Assembly (NCBI GenBank): GCA_963730685.1 | Contig: CAVSSP010000005.1 | Coordinates: 192,624-256,623, forward strand | DNA: 64,000 nt | DNA from: Bog-756 sp963730685 | Lineage (GTDB): Bacteria; Actinomycetota; Acidimicrobiia; Acidimicrobiales; RAAP-2 | Direction of reading: 5' to 3' | Shown here: positions 40,828 through 50,880 of the stretch, piece by piece | Position numbering within the stretch: the stretch's first letter is position 1 | How the letters are laid out: each line of letters begins with the position of its first letter | Made by a program: the position numbers and the translations under genes | The notes under the pieces: generated by a model | What the model saw: only the letters and a program-made list of their open reading frames with translations | The model's database searches: none | Told to the model about the DNA's origin: nothing

Positions 40828-42144
40828 CTACGCGGCCCGGTCGGGTTCGTCGCGGGGTTCCCACTCGAGCTCGTCGCCGACGATGAGGCGAGGGCCCGAT
40901 CCCCACGACAGGTACCGCCACGACCAGTTGACCAGCACGATGATCTTGTTGCGGAATCCGATGAGGTACAAGATGTGCAGGCCCAGCCACGCCAGCCATC
41001 CGAACGTCCCCCGGACGACCAGGCCCTTGGGGAACTGGGTGACGGCGGCCCGGCGACCGATGGTGGCCATGATGCCCTTGTCGCGGTAGCGGAAGGGCTT
41101 GGTCGGCCTGCCCTGCACCCGGTTGAGCACCTGGGCGGCGGCGTGCTTCCCGGACTGGATCGCCACCTGGGCCAGTTGCGGGCAGATCTCGGCGTGCTCG
41201 GATGACCGGGGGCCCCAGGGCACCGCGGCGGCATCGCCGATGGCGAAGGCGTCGGTTCGACCGCTGATCGACAGGTCGTCGTCGACCTCGAGCCGGCCTC
41301 CTGGCCCGGCCTTGGTGCCGAAGGCGCCCGCGATGGTGTCCTCGACGGTGACCCCGCCGGCCCACACCACCGTCCGGGTGGGGATGCGGGTTCCGTTGTC
41401 CAACTCGACGCAGGAGGCGTCGACCGAACGGACCATGTGGCCGAGGACGAGCTCCACGCCCCGGCCGGCCAGGGTCTTGGCGGCGTAGGCCCCCGCCGAC
41501 TCCTTGAAGGGGGTGAGCAGCCGGTCCAGGCCGTCGACGAGGATGATCCGGCCGGTGCGCCGGGCGAAGCCGAACCCGTCGTGCCGGACGGCGACGTCCA
41601 ACAGCTCGGCCAGGGCCCCGGCCACCTCCACCCCGGTGGGACCGCCCCCCACGACCACGAAGTTGAGGGCGCCCGCGTCCACGGCCGCCGGGTCCGAGTC
41701 GGCGTCCTCGAGGCGGCGGAGCACGTGGTCCCGGAGGGTCCTGGCATCGGTGAGGGTGTAGAGGGGGTGCGTGAACTCGGAGGCGCCCGGGATGCCGAAG
41801 TAGCGGGCGGTCGCCCCGCTGGCCACGATCACCGAGTCGAAGGGCAGGGGGGGCGCCCCCTCCAACAGGACATGGTGCTGGTCCCAGTCGACCCCCGAGA
41901 CGGTGGCGAACCGGAACGTCACGTTGGCGGCCCGTCCGAAGATCGCCCGGATCGGGTAGGCCACGTCCCCCGAATCGAGCCCGGCGGTGGCGACCTCGTA
42001 CAGCAGGGGTTGGAACGTGTGGAAGTTCCTCTGGTCGACGATGGTCACCTCGACCGGCGTGCCGATCAGGGCCCGCGCCGCCGCCAGACCGCCGAAGCCG
42101 GCTCCCACGATCACGACTCGGTGCACCACTCCATGCTGGCACAT
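40828..42144 (-). CDS. ndh: Type II NADH dehydrogenase
   Basis: A membrane-associated, non-proton-pumping NADH:quinone oxidoreductase of about 438 residues. The FAD motif VVIVGAGFGGLAAARAL is near residue 10, the NAD motif VVVGGGPTGVEVAGALAE near residue 165, and the second FAD motif is DAFAIGDAAAVPW. The C-terminal amphipathic hydrophobic region (WLAWLGLHILYLIGF) should attach it to the membrane. The frame is intact. It is divergent from rmuC with about 130 bases between them, and is followed by phoU. Confidence 0.92.
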   Translation of the reverse strand: MCQHGVVHRVVIVGAGFGGLAAARALIGTPVEVTIVDQRNFHTFQPLLYEVATAGLDSGDVAYPIRAIFGRAANVTFRFATVSGVDWDQHHVLLEGAPPLPFDSVIVASGATARYFGIPGASEFTHPLYTLTDARTLRDHVLRRLEDADSDPAAVDAGALNFVVVGGGPTGVEVAGALAELLDVAVRHDGFGFARRTGRIILVDGLDRLLTPFKESAGAYAAKTLAGRGVELVLGHMVRSVDASCVELDNGTRIPTRTVVWAGGVTVEDTIAGAFGTKAGPGGRLEVDDDLSISGRTDAFAIGDAAAVPWGPRSSEHAEICPQLAQVAIQSGKHAAAQVLNRVQGRPTKPFRYRDKGIMATIGRRAAVTQFPKGLVVRGTFGWLAWLGLHILYLIGFRNKIIVLVNWSWRYLSWGSGPRLIVGDELEWEPRDEPDRAA

Positions 42145-42277
42145 GCGACCCCGGGGTCAAGGGGGGTGGGCCGGCCGGCCCGCACGGGTCGCCAGCTCAG
42201 CCACCGTCCCCTGTCGTGACACACCCTCTCGGTACGCTTGCCACCGAGGGCCTGTGGGGCCCCCGAGGAGGTCTCAT

Positions 42278-43738
42278 ATGGTTACCGGGCTCGTAGTGGG
42301 ACTGCTGGTCGGCGCGGCGCTGGGCGTCGTACTGGGCCTGTTGATCCGATCCAACCAGGTGACGGCGGCCCGCACGGCCGAGGCGCGACTGGGTGACGCC
42401 CTCGCACGGAACCAGGTCCTGGCCACCGAGGTTCACGACCTGCAGGGGCTCCTGACCGATCAGCACCGGCGGGCGACGGCACTGGAGGCCGACGCCGCCC
42501 GACTGAGCACCGAGCTGGACCACGAGCGCCGGGCCGCCGAGCAGAGGAAGGACTCCTTCGAGGAGACCCGGACCCAGCTGACCGGTGAGTTCGCCCGGCT
42601 GTCCACCATGGCCCTCCAGCAGAACAACGAACAGTTCCTCCAACTCGCCGACACCAAGCTGAAGGAGACGCGACAGGCCGCCGACGGGGAGCTGGCCAAG
42701 CGGCAGGAGGCGATCGAGCAGCTCCTGAAGCCGATCGGTGAGCAACTCGGCAAGTACGAGATGGGGATGCAGCGCCTCGAGGTGGAGCGTCAGAAGGCCT
42801 ACACCGGGTTGACGGAGCAGATGAAGTACCTCTCGACCTCCCACGACCAGCTCCAAAAGGAGACCCGCAACCTGGTCACCGCCCTCCGCTCCCCCCAGAC
42901 CAGGGGTCGCTGGGGCGAGCTGCAGCTGCGCCGTGTCGTGGAGATGGCCGGCATGCTCGAACACTGCGACTTCGACGAGCAGGTCACCTCGGACGCCGAC
43001 AGCGGTCGGATGCGCCCCGACATGGTGGTGCACCTGCCCGGGGGCAAGAACGTGGCGGTGGATGCCAAGGTGCCCATGCAGGCCTTCCTCGACGCCAACG
43101 AAGCGGACGACGAGACGGTCCGACGGGCCCACCTCGCCAACCATGGTCGCCAGATGAAGGCCCATGTGGATGCCCTGTCGAAGAAGGAATATTGGAAGCG
43201 GGTGGATCCGTCGCCCGAATTCGTGGTGGCCTTCATCCCCGGCGATCCCCTCCTGACGGCCGCCCTGGAGCACGAGCCGGGGCTGATGGAGTACGCCGTG
43301 GCCAACCACGTGCTGCTGGCCACGCCCACCTCGCTGATCGCACTGCTGCGGGCGGTGGCCTACGGGTGGCAGCAGGACTCGTTGGCGGCGAACGCCCGGG
43401 AGGTCCAGTCGCTCGGCGCCGAGCTCTACCAGCGCCTGGCCGTGCTTGGGGACCACTTCGCCGGCGTTGGGAAGGGACTGAACAGCGCCGTCACCGCCTA
43501 TAACAAGGCGGTCGGGTCGTTGGAGGGTCGGGTACTCGTCACCGCCCGTCGGTTCGTCGAGATGGGCGTCGTGGGCGCGGGCGAGAAGGAGCTGGCCACG
43601 CCGGCGCCGGTCGACGCCACGTCGCGGAGGCTCCAGTCGCCCGAGCTCGCCAGGACCCCACTGGCCCTGCCCCTCCTCAACGGCCGGGTCGATGTCAGCG
43701 AGCTGTTGATCCCGGAGCCTGCGTTCACCGAGGACTGA
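42278..43738 (+). CDS. rmuC: RmuC family DNA recombination protein
   Basis: A 486-residue protein with an N-terminal membrane helix (GLVVGLLVGAALGVVLGLL), a long coiled coil (residues about 30-200) and the RmuC nuclease-like core: RGRWGELQLRRVVEMAGM, MVVHLPGGKNVAVDAKVP and FIPGDPLLTAALE. RmuC limits rearrangements at inverted repeats in E. coli; its biochemical role is still open. The ATG at 42278 follows GAGGAGG. The frame is intact and there is no obvious operon partner. Confidence 0.93.
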   Translation: MVTGLVVGLLVGAALGVVLGLLIRSNQVTAARTAEARLGDALARNQVLATEVHDLQGLLTDQHRRATALEADAARLSTELDHERRAAEQRKDSFEETRTQLTGEFARLSTMALQQNNEQFLQLADTKLKETRQAADGELAKRQEAIEQLLKPIGEQLGKYEMGMQRLEVERQKAYTGLTEQMKYLSTSHDQLQKETRNLVTALRSPQTRGRWGELQLRRVVEMAGMLEHCDFDEQVTSDADSGRMRPDMVVHLPGGKNVAVDAKVPMQAFLDANEADDETVRRAHLANHGRQMKAHVDALSKKEYWKRVDPSPEFVVAFIPGDPLLTAALEHEPGLMEYAVANHVLLATPTSLIALLRAVAYGWQQDSLAANAREVQSLGAELYQRLAVLGDHFAGVGKGLNSAVTAYNKAVGSLEGRVLVTARRFVEMGVVGAGEKELATPAPVDATSRRLQSPELARTPLALPLLNGRVDVSELLIPEPAFTED

Positions 43739-43956
43739 AATCGACGGTCACCCTCCGCGGCCGACCAAGCCCAGAGCGTGATAACGGGCCCCGGCACCTC
43801 ACTCCGGTACCTTATGGTTTGGTTAGAAACCACCGGTTCGGGCCCGGTTCTCAGTGCATTCCAAGCTCGAGTGGGTAATAGTTTCGCAACGCGTTCCGGG
43901 CCCTCGGGTGTGGATGCGTGCTATCACATGCGGCTCGAGCGAGAGGAACGTGCAAC

Positions 43957-45193
43957 GTGAATATTCTGGTACTCGGAGGCGACGGCTACCTGGGTTGGCC
44001 GACTGCGCTGTATCTGTCTCGCCGGGGGCACCGGGTGGGCGTCGTCGACAACTTCGCCCGGCGTGGCTACGACTTCGAGATGGGGGTCGACACCCTGGTC
44101 CCCATCGCCAGCCTCCAACAGCGGGTCCGCCGCTGGCGGGAGATCTCGGGCCTCTCCATGGACGTGTACGTCGGGGACCTCACCGACGCCACATTCGTGG
44201 ACCACGTGCTGGACACGTTCGAGCCCGAGGCCGTGGTGCACTTCGCCGAGCAGCGGTCCGCCCCCTACTCGATGATCGACCGGCAGCATGCCGTCTACAC
44301 CCAGGTCAACAATGTGGCGGGCACCCTCAACCTCCTCTACGCCATCGCGGAGAAGGACCGGGACATCCACCTGGTGAAGCTCGGGACGATGGGCGAGTAC
44401 GGGACCCCCAACATCGACATCGAAGAGGGGTTCATCGAAATCACCCACAAGGGCCGCACGGACGTGATGCCCTACCCAAGCAGCCCGGCTCCTTCTACCA
44501 CCTGTCCAAGGTGCACGACAGCGCCAACATGATGTTCGCCTGCCGGATCTGGGGGATCCGGGCCACCGATCTCAACCAGGGCATCGTCTACGGACATGAC
44601 ACGGAAGAGACGGTGCTCCACCCCGATCTGGCCACCCGCTTCGACTACGACGGCGTGTTCGGCACCGTCTTGAACCGCTTCTGCGTCCAGGCGGTGACCG
44701 GCCACCCTCTGACGGTGTACGGGACTCGGGTGGCCAGACCCGCGGCATGCTGAACATCCTCGACACGCTGGCCTGCGTCGAGTTGGCACTGGAGAATCCG
44801 GCCGACCGGGGTGAGTTCCGGGTGTTCAACCAGTTCACCGAGTCGTTCTCGGTGTCGGAGATGGCCGACCTGGTGGTGGCCGAGTACGCCGGCGACGCGG
44901 TGATCGACCACACCCCCGACCCGCGGGTGGAAAAAGAGGAGCACTACTACCGGGCCGCCCACACCAAGCTGCTCGACCTCGGGCTGGTTCCGCACCTCCT
45001 CACCTCCTCGGTCCTCCAGTCGATCCTGGCGGTGGCGGACAAGTACAAGTCGAGCGTCGACGTCGCCGCCATCCGGCCCACGGTCGAATGGCGCAGCACG
45101 GCCAGCGACCTCGTCACCGCCGGATCGCCCACCAGGGCCACGGCCAAGGGCGCGGCCGACGAGGTGGCAACCGAGGCTTCGCTCGACCGGTAG
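43957..45193 (+). CDS. sqdB: UDP-sulfoquinovose synthase (two frameshifts)
   Basis: It converts UDP-glucose and sulfite to UDP-sulfoquinovose, an extended-SDR NAD-dependent enzyme like plant SQD1. Diagnostic phrases are GGDGYLGWPTALYLS, HFAEQRSAPYSMIDR, KLGTMGEYGTPNIDIEEG, FYHLSKVHDSANM (catalytic Tyr/Lys), RATDLNQGIVYG and FRVFNQFTESFSV. About 411 residues. The GTG at 43957 follows GAGAGGAA. Frame breaks near 44477 (one C missing before AAGCAGCCCGG) and near 44727 (one G missing), and both corrections restore PYPKQPGSFYH and GGQTRGMLN. No sulfolipid transferase adjoins it, so the sugar's destination (lipid or surface glycan) is open. Confidence 0.92.
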
Positions 45194-45289
45194 CCGACCC
45201 GCCCGGCCAGGAGCGGCGCTACCGACTGATCACGGTCTGGCGCGGCCGCACCGCCTGCGCGGTGCGGGCCCGGCACTATCGTCGTCGGG

Positions 45290-46527
45290 ATGCCGAGGGC
45301 CAGACGGAGACGGAGCCGGGGTCGCTCCGCCGACCGTCGGTCGTGGGGCCGGACCGTCCTGTGGGCGCTGCTCATCGGCGTTCGGGGTGGTCATCGTCGT
45401 CGGCTCGCTGGCGGAGATCCACGCCCAGTCGAGCGGCTACCGGGCCTCGACGAACACCGGGTACGCCGCGTTGGCGACGCCAGGTGGTCGAGGCATCCAA
45501 CCGCCACCGGGCGCCGGCTGGCGACGCTGATCGAAAAGGCGCCCACGCTGGCCAACGTCCCCTTCCGCAACACTCCGGGCCGGACGGCACGGGCGGAGAT
45601 CCAACAGGGCCTGGACGAGGCGGTGACCGAAGCGGACCAGGAGGCGACCGAGGCGTCGCAGTCTGGCGCCCCCCGATCCCACCGGGGGGGTCGACACGGG
45701 CCTGGCCGGTGTCATGGCCACCCGCTCGGCCGCCGTGAGCCCGGTCTGAGGACGGCCATCGACCAGGAGCTGGGGATGTCCCCGCTGCCTATCGCCGGGG
45801 CGCCGCCCACCGTCGCCACGACCACCGTGGCGCCCCTGTCGTCCGCCGGTGAGGCCGCCGATGCCATGAGCGGGGCCGGGCGGCTCCTTCAGGGTGCCGA
45901 CAACGCCTACCGGGCCGTGGCGGCCCTGGCACGGCGCCAGCACGTGCCGATCCGGCTGCCCCGGTCGGTATGGGTCACCCCGCCGGCGGACGAGGCCCCA
46001 CTCGGCCCCACCCAACTGGGGGCACTGGGCCCGGCGCTGGCACGCATCGGTGGCGCTCCTCCCCTTCCATCAGCTGGTGATCACCGCGGTCGGCCTGACC
46101 CCCCCGGCCGTGGCCTCGGGTGCGCCCGGCACCGTCGGGACCGGCTGCGGGGTCAACGCCGAATCGGCGGTGGCCGGCACGACGCCCTCCCAGCTGGCGC
46201 CGACGGGAACTGTCACCGCCGATCCGACCGTGACCAACTGCGGGACCGTCGACGAACCGGACGTCACGGTGACCCAGACCGTGGTCCTCGCCGACCCGGC
46301 GGGGACGCCGCCGCCGCCACCCGCCGCCCGGGGGGCCAGCTCCCACATCCGGGTGGGGACCGATCCGGGCCGGTACCTCGATGGCGCTCGCCATGCCGCC
46401 GGCGGTGGTGGCCGGTGGGCACCGGTACACGCTGACGGTGTCGGTGTCGGTACCCCCCAGCCAGCAGTCGCGCCCGGGCGGCACGGCTGGGCACGACCAG
46501 CAGTTTCTCGTCGACGTCGCCGGCTGA
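45290..46527 (+). CDS. Membrane-anchored hypothetical protein (many frameshifts)
   Basis: No family is recognised. Joining frames gives about 410 residues: a basic Arg-rich start, one membrane helix (TVLWALLIGV continuing as VIVVGSLAEIHAQ), a helical stretch (LATLIEKAPTLANVPFRN, then ARAEIQQGLDEAVTEADQEA), a Thr/Pro linker, and a beta-rich C-terminal half with two cysteines (GTGCGVN and VTNCGTV), ending FLVDVAG before TGA at 46525. The topology is one helix with the rest outside. The frame is lost at several places (about 45385, 45475, 45660, 46055 and 46360), all in G/C runs. It is flanked by sqdB and gltA with no clear functional link. Confidence 0.5.
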
Positions 46528-46679
46528 GGGGGCGGCCGGTCGGCCGCCCGTGACCGGCCTCCGCCGGCCTCGCCGACGAGCCGCCGCCGGGCCCGCCGAC
46601 CGGCCCGCCGCCGGCCTCGGTGCCGGTCTCGGTTGGTCAGGCCGCAGGGGTGTGGAACTAGGATTGGCCCATACCAACG

Positions 46680-47982
46680 ATGAGTGACGACAGAAGGGTC
46701 TGGGGACCAGTGGCCGAGAGCATCACGATCACCGACAACCGCACTGGCGAGTCTCTCGAGATCCCGTTCGAAAACGGGGGAATCTCAGCCGCACAGTGGG
46801 GAAAGCTGCTGCCCGGGGTGTGGTTCTACGACCCGGGCTTCGTTTCCACCGCCGCCTGCGAGAGCGCCATCACCTTCCTCGACGGCGACGAGGGGATCCT
46901 CCGTTACCGGGGGTATCCCATCGAGCAGCTGGCGGAGAACTCGACCTACCTCGAGGTGGCCTACCTCCTCCTCAACGGCGAGCTGCCGACGACCAGCCAG
47001 TTCGAGACGTGGGAGCGGGAGATCACCCTGCACACGTTCATCCATGAGAACGTACGCAAGCGCTTCCTCGAGGGCTTCCACTACGACGCCCACCCCATGG
47101 GGATGCTGGTGTCGGCGGTGGCGGCGCTGTCCACCTTCTATCTCGACGCCAAGGACATCTTCGACGTCGATTCGCGGAACAAGCAGATCATCCGACTCAT
47201 CGCCAAGATGCCCACCCTGGCCGCTGCCGCCCATCGGTTCTCGGTGGGCATGCCCTTCGTCTACCCGGACAACTCCCTGCCGTTCACCTCGAACTTCCTG
47301 TCCATGATGTGGAAGATCGCCGAACCACGGTTCGAAGCCGATCCCGTCCTGGCCAGGGCGCTCGACATCCTCTTCATCCTCCACGCCGACCACGAGCAGA
47401 ACTGCTCGACCACCGCCATGCGCGTGGTGGGGTCCTCCCACGCCGATCCGTACTCGGCCACGGCCGCCGCCGCCGCCGCCCTCTACGGACCGCGCCACGG
47501 CGGGGCCAACGAGGCGGTGATCCGCATGCTCACCGAAATCGGCTCCATCGACAATGTGGAACCGTTCATCCGTTCGGTGAAGGAGGGGTCGGGCGGCCGG
47601 CTCCAGGGCTTCGGCCACCGGGTCTACAAGAGCTACGACCCCCGCGCCACCATCATCAAGAAGACGGCGGACGAGGTCTTCGCCGTCACCGGCAAGAACC
47701 CCCTGCTCGACATCGCACTCAAGCTCGAGGAGATCGCCCTCTCGGACGACTACTTCATCTCCCGCAAGCTCTACCCGAACGTCGACTTCTACTCCGGCCT
47801 GATCTACCAGGCGATGGGATTCCCGCTGGAGATGTTCCCGGTCCTGTTCGCCATCCCCCGCACGGCGGGCTGGCTGGCGCACTGGCAGGAGATGCTCGAC
47901 CAGGACTCGAAGATCGCCCGACCCCGCCAGCTGTACATCGGAGACGAGCCTCGCGACTACGTCCCGATCAGCTTCCCGGTAG
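46680..47982 (+). CDS. gltA: Citrate synthase (stop probably masked by one indel)
   Basis: It condenses acetyl-CoA with oxaloacetate at the entry to the TCA cycle. Signatures are ILRYRGYPIEQLAE, HADHEQNCSTTAMR with the first catalytic His, GFGHRVYKSYDPRATII with the second, and IPRTAGWLAHWQE. About 433 residues matches the hexameric type. As given, the frame runs on to 48152 across the opposite-strand thioesterase gene, which is implausible. One base fewer in TTCCCGG near 47972 gives a stop at 47980-47982 just after RDYVPI, the usual C-terminus. It converges with tesB, with 16 bases between their ends. Confidence 0.92.
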
Positions 47983-47998
47983 GCCGGCCGCCGGCCGC

Positions 47999-48875
47999 TC
48001 AGGTCGCCGCCGGGCTGTCAGCGGCGGGACGGGGCACCTTGCGCATCAGGCCCTCTTGCACCAGCGACACCACCAACTGGCCTTCCCTGGTGAACAGGAA
48101 TCCCCGGGCCAGACCCCTCGCACCCGAGGCGATCGGGCTGTCCATGTCGTAGAGCAGCCACTCGTCGGCCCGGAACGGCCGGTGGAACCACATGCAGTGG
48201 TCCAGGCTCGCACCCATGAAGTCGGCGTCGTCCCAGGTCACGTCGTGCGGCGCCAACATGGTGTCGAACAGGGACATGTCCGATGCATAGGCGGCGATGC
48301 ACGCGTGGAGGAGGGGGTCGTCGGGCAACGTGCCGTCGGCACGGATCCACAGGCGCTGGATCGGCTCCTTGCTGGCATTGCGGCTGTAGGGAAGCTCGCC
48401 GATCGGTCGCTGATCGATGGGGTGGGGCCGGGCGAACCAGTCACCCAGCGCCTCCCGGTAGGGCTCGAGCCTGGTGACCAGCGACTCCAAGCGCCTCGGG
48501 GTCGGGGACCGCGGGCATCGGGAACTGGTGGGTCAGGCCGGGCTCGTCCACGTGGAACGACGCCGACAGGTTGAAGATGGCCCGCCCGTGCTGGATGGCC
48601 ACCACCCGTCGGGTGGTGAACGACCGACCGTCGCGGATCCGGTCCACCTCGTAGAGGATGGGGACGGTCGGATCGCCCGGTCGGAGGAAGTAGGCGTGCA
48701 GGGAGTGGGGACGACCGGTCTCCACCGTCCGCCCGGCGGCCATCAGCGACTGGGCGGCCACCTGGCCGCCGAACACCCGCTGGCGATCCTCGTTGGGGTT
48801 GACCCCGCGGAAGATGTTCACCTCGATGGGCTCGAGATCGAGTAGGTCGACGAGGAACTCGAGGGCATCGCTCAC
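47999..48875 (-). CDS. tesB: Acyl-CoA thioesterase II, TesB-like (one frameshift)
   Basis: It hydrolyses acyl-CoA to free acid and CoA. The double-hotdog protein has about 291 residues. Key phrases are RVFGGQVAAQSLMAA, SLHAYFLRPGD, DGRSFTTRRVVA, and in the second half LDHCMWFHRPFRADEWLLYD and FTREGQLVVSLVQEGLMR (catalytic Asp/Thr/Gln network of the family). The frame breaks near 48489, where one extra base follows PEAL; correction gives PEALESLVTRLEPY. It is convergent with gltA. Confidence 0.88.
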
Positions 48876-48930
48876 CTCTCCATCCTCTCATCCCGCCGCC
48901 CCGCCTCTCGTTCCGCGGCGCTCTCTCATC

Positions 48931-48992
48931 CCGCCCCGCCGCATCGCTCCTCGCCCGACCGCCGCCCCGCCGCATCGCTCCTCGCCCGACCG
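48931..48992. repeat. Two perfect 31-bp tandem copies in the tesB-GH1 gap
   Basis: The unit beginning CCGCCCCGCCGCATCGCTCC repeats exactly, at 48931-48961 and 48962-48992, with partial copies on both sides. It fills the 160-base gap between the divergently placed thioesterase and GH1 genes and could space or modulate their promoters. Confidence 0.8.
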
Positions 48993-49035
48993 CCCTCGCA
49001 CCGCCGCCCCTCGCCGTACCGCTAGGTTCTCGACC

Positions 49036-50232
49036 GTGCCCGGCGTCAGGTTCCCCGACCACTTCGTCTGGGGGACGGCCACGGCCGCCCACCAGATCGA
49101 GGGTGGCAACGTCAACAACGACTGGTGGGAGTTCGAACACGACCCGGCGTCCAACTGTGCCGACGTGAGCGGCGACGCATGCGACTCCTTCAACCGCTAC
49201 CCCGACGACATGGCGTTCGTGGCCGGGCTGGGTCTCTCGGCCTACCGGTTCTCCCTCGAGTGGAGCCGGATCGAGCCGGCGGAGGGCGAGTTCTCCCGGG
49301 TGGCGCTCGATCACTACCGCCGGATGGCCGCCACCTGCCTCGAGCACGGCATCACACCCGTGGTCACCTTTCATCACTTCACCCACCCCCGGTGGTTCGC
49401 TTCGGCCGGCTGCTGGGAGTCGCCGCACGCCGCCGACCGGTTCGGGCGCTACTGCGAGCGGGTGACCGCCCACCTCGGCGATCTGATCGGTGTGGCCTGC
49501 ACCATCAACGAGCCCAATGTGGTGGCCACGATGGGGTGGCGTCTCGGGCTCTTCCCACCCCGGGTCCAGGACCGGCTGCGACGCGACGTCGTCAATCACG
49601 CCTTGGTGGACGCCCACAAGCGGGCGGTCGAGGTCATCCGAGCCGGCCCCGGCGGCGCGCCGGTCGGACTCACGCTGTCGATGACCGACTACCAGCTGCA
49701 GCCCGGGGGCGAACACTGGCTCGAGCGTCTGCGGCGTCCGTCCGAAGACGTGTTCTTGGAGTCGACCGGCGGGGACGATTTCATCGGGGTGCAGGCCTAT
49801 ACCCGCATGAGGGTGGGGCCGGACGGGCCGTTGGCCGGTGAGGACGGTGTTCCCACCACCCAGATGGGCTACGAATTCTGGCCCGAGGCGCTCGAGGCGA
49901 CCATCCGCCGTGCCACCGCCGTGACCGGGGGATTGCCGGTGTACGTCACCGAAAATGGCATCGGGACCCACGACGACGAGGCCCGGATCGAGTACGTGCG
50001 CCGGGCCCTCCAGGGGGTGGGCCGGTGCCTCGACGACGGTATCGACGTCCGCGGCTATTTCTACTGGAGCCTGCTCGACAACTTCGAGTGGGTGCTGGGT
50101 TACGGGCCGACCTTCGGGATGGTGGCCGTGGATCGGGACACCTTCGAACGCCGTCCCAAGGCCAGTGCGGCATGGTTCGCCGGCGTCGCCGGCGCCAACA
50201 GCATCGGAGGAGTGCCCAGGTCACCGGCATAG
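49036..50232 (+). CDS. GH1 family beta-glucosidase
   Basis: A retaining glycosidase of 398 residues, somewhat shorter than the usual 440-480. The N-terminus FVWGTATAAHQIEGG is diagnostic. The acid/base Glu is in CTINEPNVVA near residue 159, and the nucleophile Glu is in VYVTENGIG near residue 306. YFYWSLLDNFEWVLGYGPTFGMV is the aglycone and sugar-binding end. No signal peptide, so it is cytosolic. The GTG at 49036 is the only start that fits. It is followed 41 bases later by a GtrA gene. Substrate could be cellobiose or another beta-glucoside. Confidence 0.9.
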   Translation: MPGVRFPDHFVWGTATAAHQIEGGNVNNDWWEFEHDPASNCADVSGDACDSFNRYPDDMAFVAGLGLSAYRFSLEWSRIEPAEGEFSRVALDHYRRMAATCLEHGITPVVTFHHFTHPRWFASAGCWESPHAADRFGRYCERVTAHLGDLIGVACTINEPNVVATMGWRLGLFPPRVQDRLRRDVVNHALVDAHKRAVEVIRAGPGGAPVGLTLSMTDYQLQPGGEHWLERLRRPSEDVFLESTGGDDFIGVQAYTRMRVGPDGPLAGEDGVPTTQMGYEFWPEALEATIRRATAVTGGLPVYVTENGIGTHDDEARIEYVRRALQGVGRCLDDGIDVRGYFYWSLLDNFEWVLGYGPTFGMVAVDRDTFERRPKASAAWFAGVAGANSIGGVPRSPA

Positions 50233-50273
50233 TGGCGGCGGGCCGGGCCCGGCCAGCTGAGTATTACGGATTG

Positions 50274-50795
50274 ATGACGAGTAAGGTTCTCGCAATGAGT
50301 GGACTGACGGTGCGCGTCGAGCATCTGTGGCAGAGGCGCCACACCCCCGAAGCCAAACAGCTGATCCGCTACACGATGGTGTCGGTGATCTCGACGATCT
50401 TCTCGTTCGGGACCCTCGCCCTGGTGTTCGGTGTACTCCACCTCTGGGGCGAGATCGTCAGCACGGTGTTCGCCAACGCGGTGGCGACGTTGCCCTCCTA
50501 CTTCCTCAACCGGAGATGGGTGTGGGGGAAGGGTGGCCGCTCGCACGTCATGAAAGAGATCGTGCCGTTCTGGGTGATGGCCGGCATCGGCATCGTGGTG
50601 TCCATCGGCGGCGCCGCCGTAGCCCGGCACATCGGGCGTGTCTACGGCCTCGACCACTTCCAGCAGACCGTGGTGGTGCTGGCTGCCAACGTGGTGTCGT
50701 TCGGGCTCTTCTGGGTGCTCAAGTACATGCTCTACAACCGGCTGTTCCACGTCCATCCGGTCGAGGAGCTCGACGAGCTCGTCGAGGCCGCCTGA
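50274..50795 (+). CDS. GtrA family membrane protein
   Basis: A protein of about 173 residues with four predicted membrane helices. It resembles the GtrA family thought to move polyprenyl-phosphate-linked sugars across the membrane. Core phrases are LIRYTMVSVISTIFSFGTLALVF, ANAVATLPSYFLNRRWVWG and FGLFWVLKYMLYNRLF. It is a second, free-standing homologue of the GtrA part of the fusion at 2651-5044. Starts at 50274 and 50295 are both possible; the second has AAGG upstream. Confidence 0.82.
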   Translation: MTSKVLAMSGLTVRVEHLWQRRHTPEAKQLIRYTMVSVISTIFSFGTLALVFGVLHLWGEIVSTVFANAVATLPSYFLNRRWVWGKGGRSHVMKEIVPFWVMAGIGIVVSIGGAAVARHIGRVYGLDHFQQTVVVLAANVVSFGLFWVLKYMLYNRLFHVHPVEELDELVEAA

Positions 50796-50880
50796 TACCG
50801 GGCTCGCAGGGATGGACCATGTGCACCGGGCGGTCCCGGTGGACCAGAAGGGCGGCGGCCCGACGGCCTAGGTGGTCCCG

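Noticed and set aside
39542..42160. 872-codon minus-strand frame across asd, phoU and ndh
   Set aside because: It is an out-of-frame reading of ndh and phoU and antisense of asd, with Arg/Gly/Pro-rich shadow composition.
46680..48152. Citrate synthase with a 55-residue C-terminal extension
   Set aside because: The extension overlaps the tesB coding sequence on the other strand and matches no citrate synthase; one base fewer near 47972 restores a normal stop at 47982.
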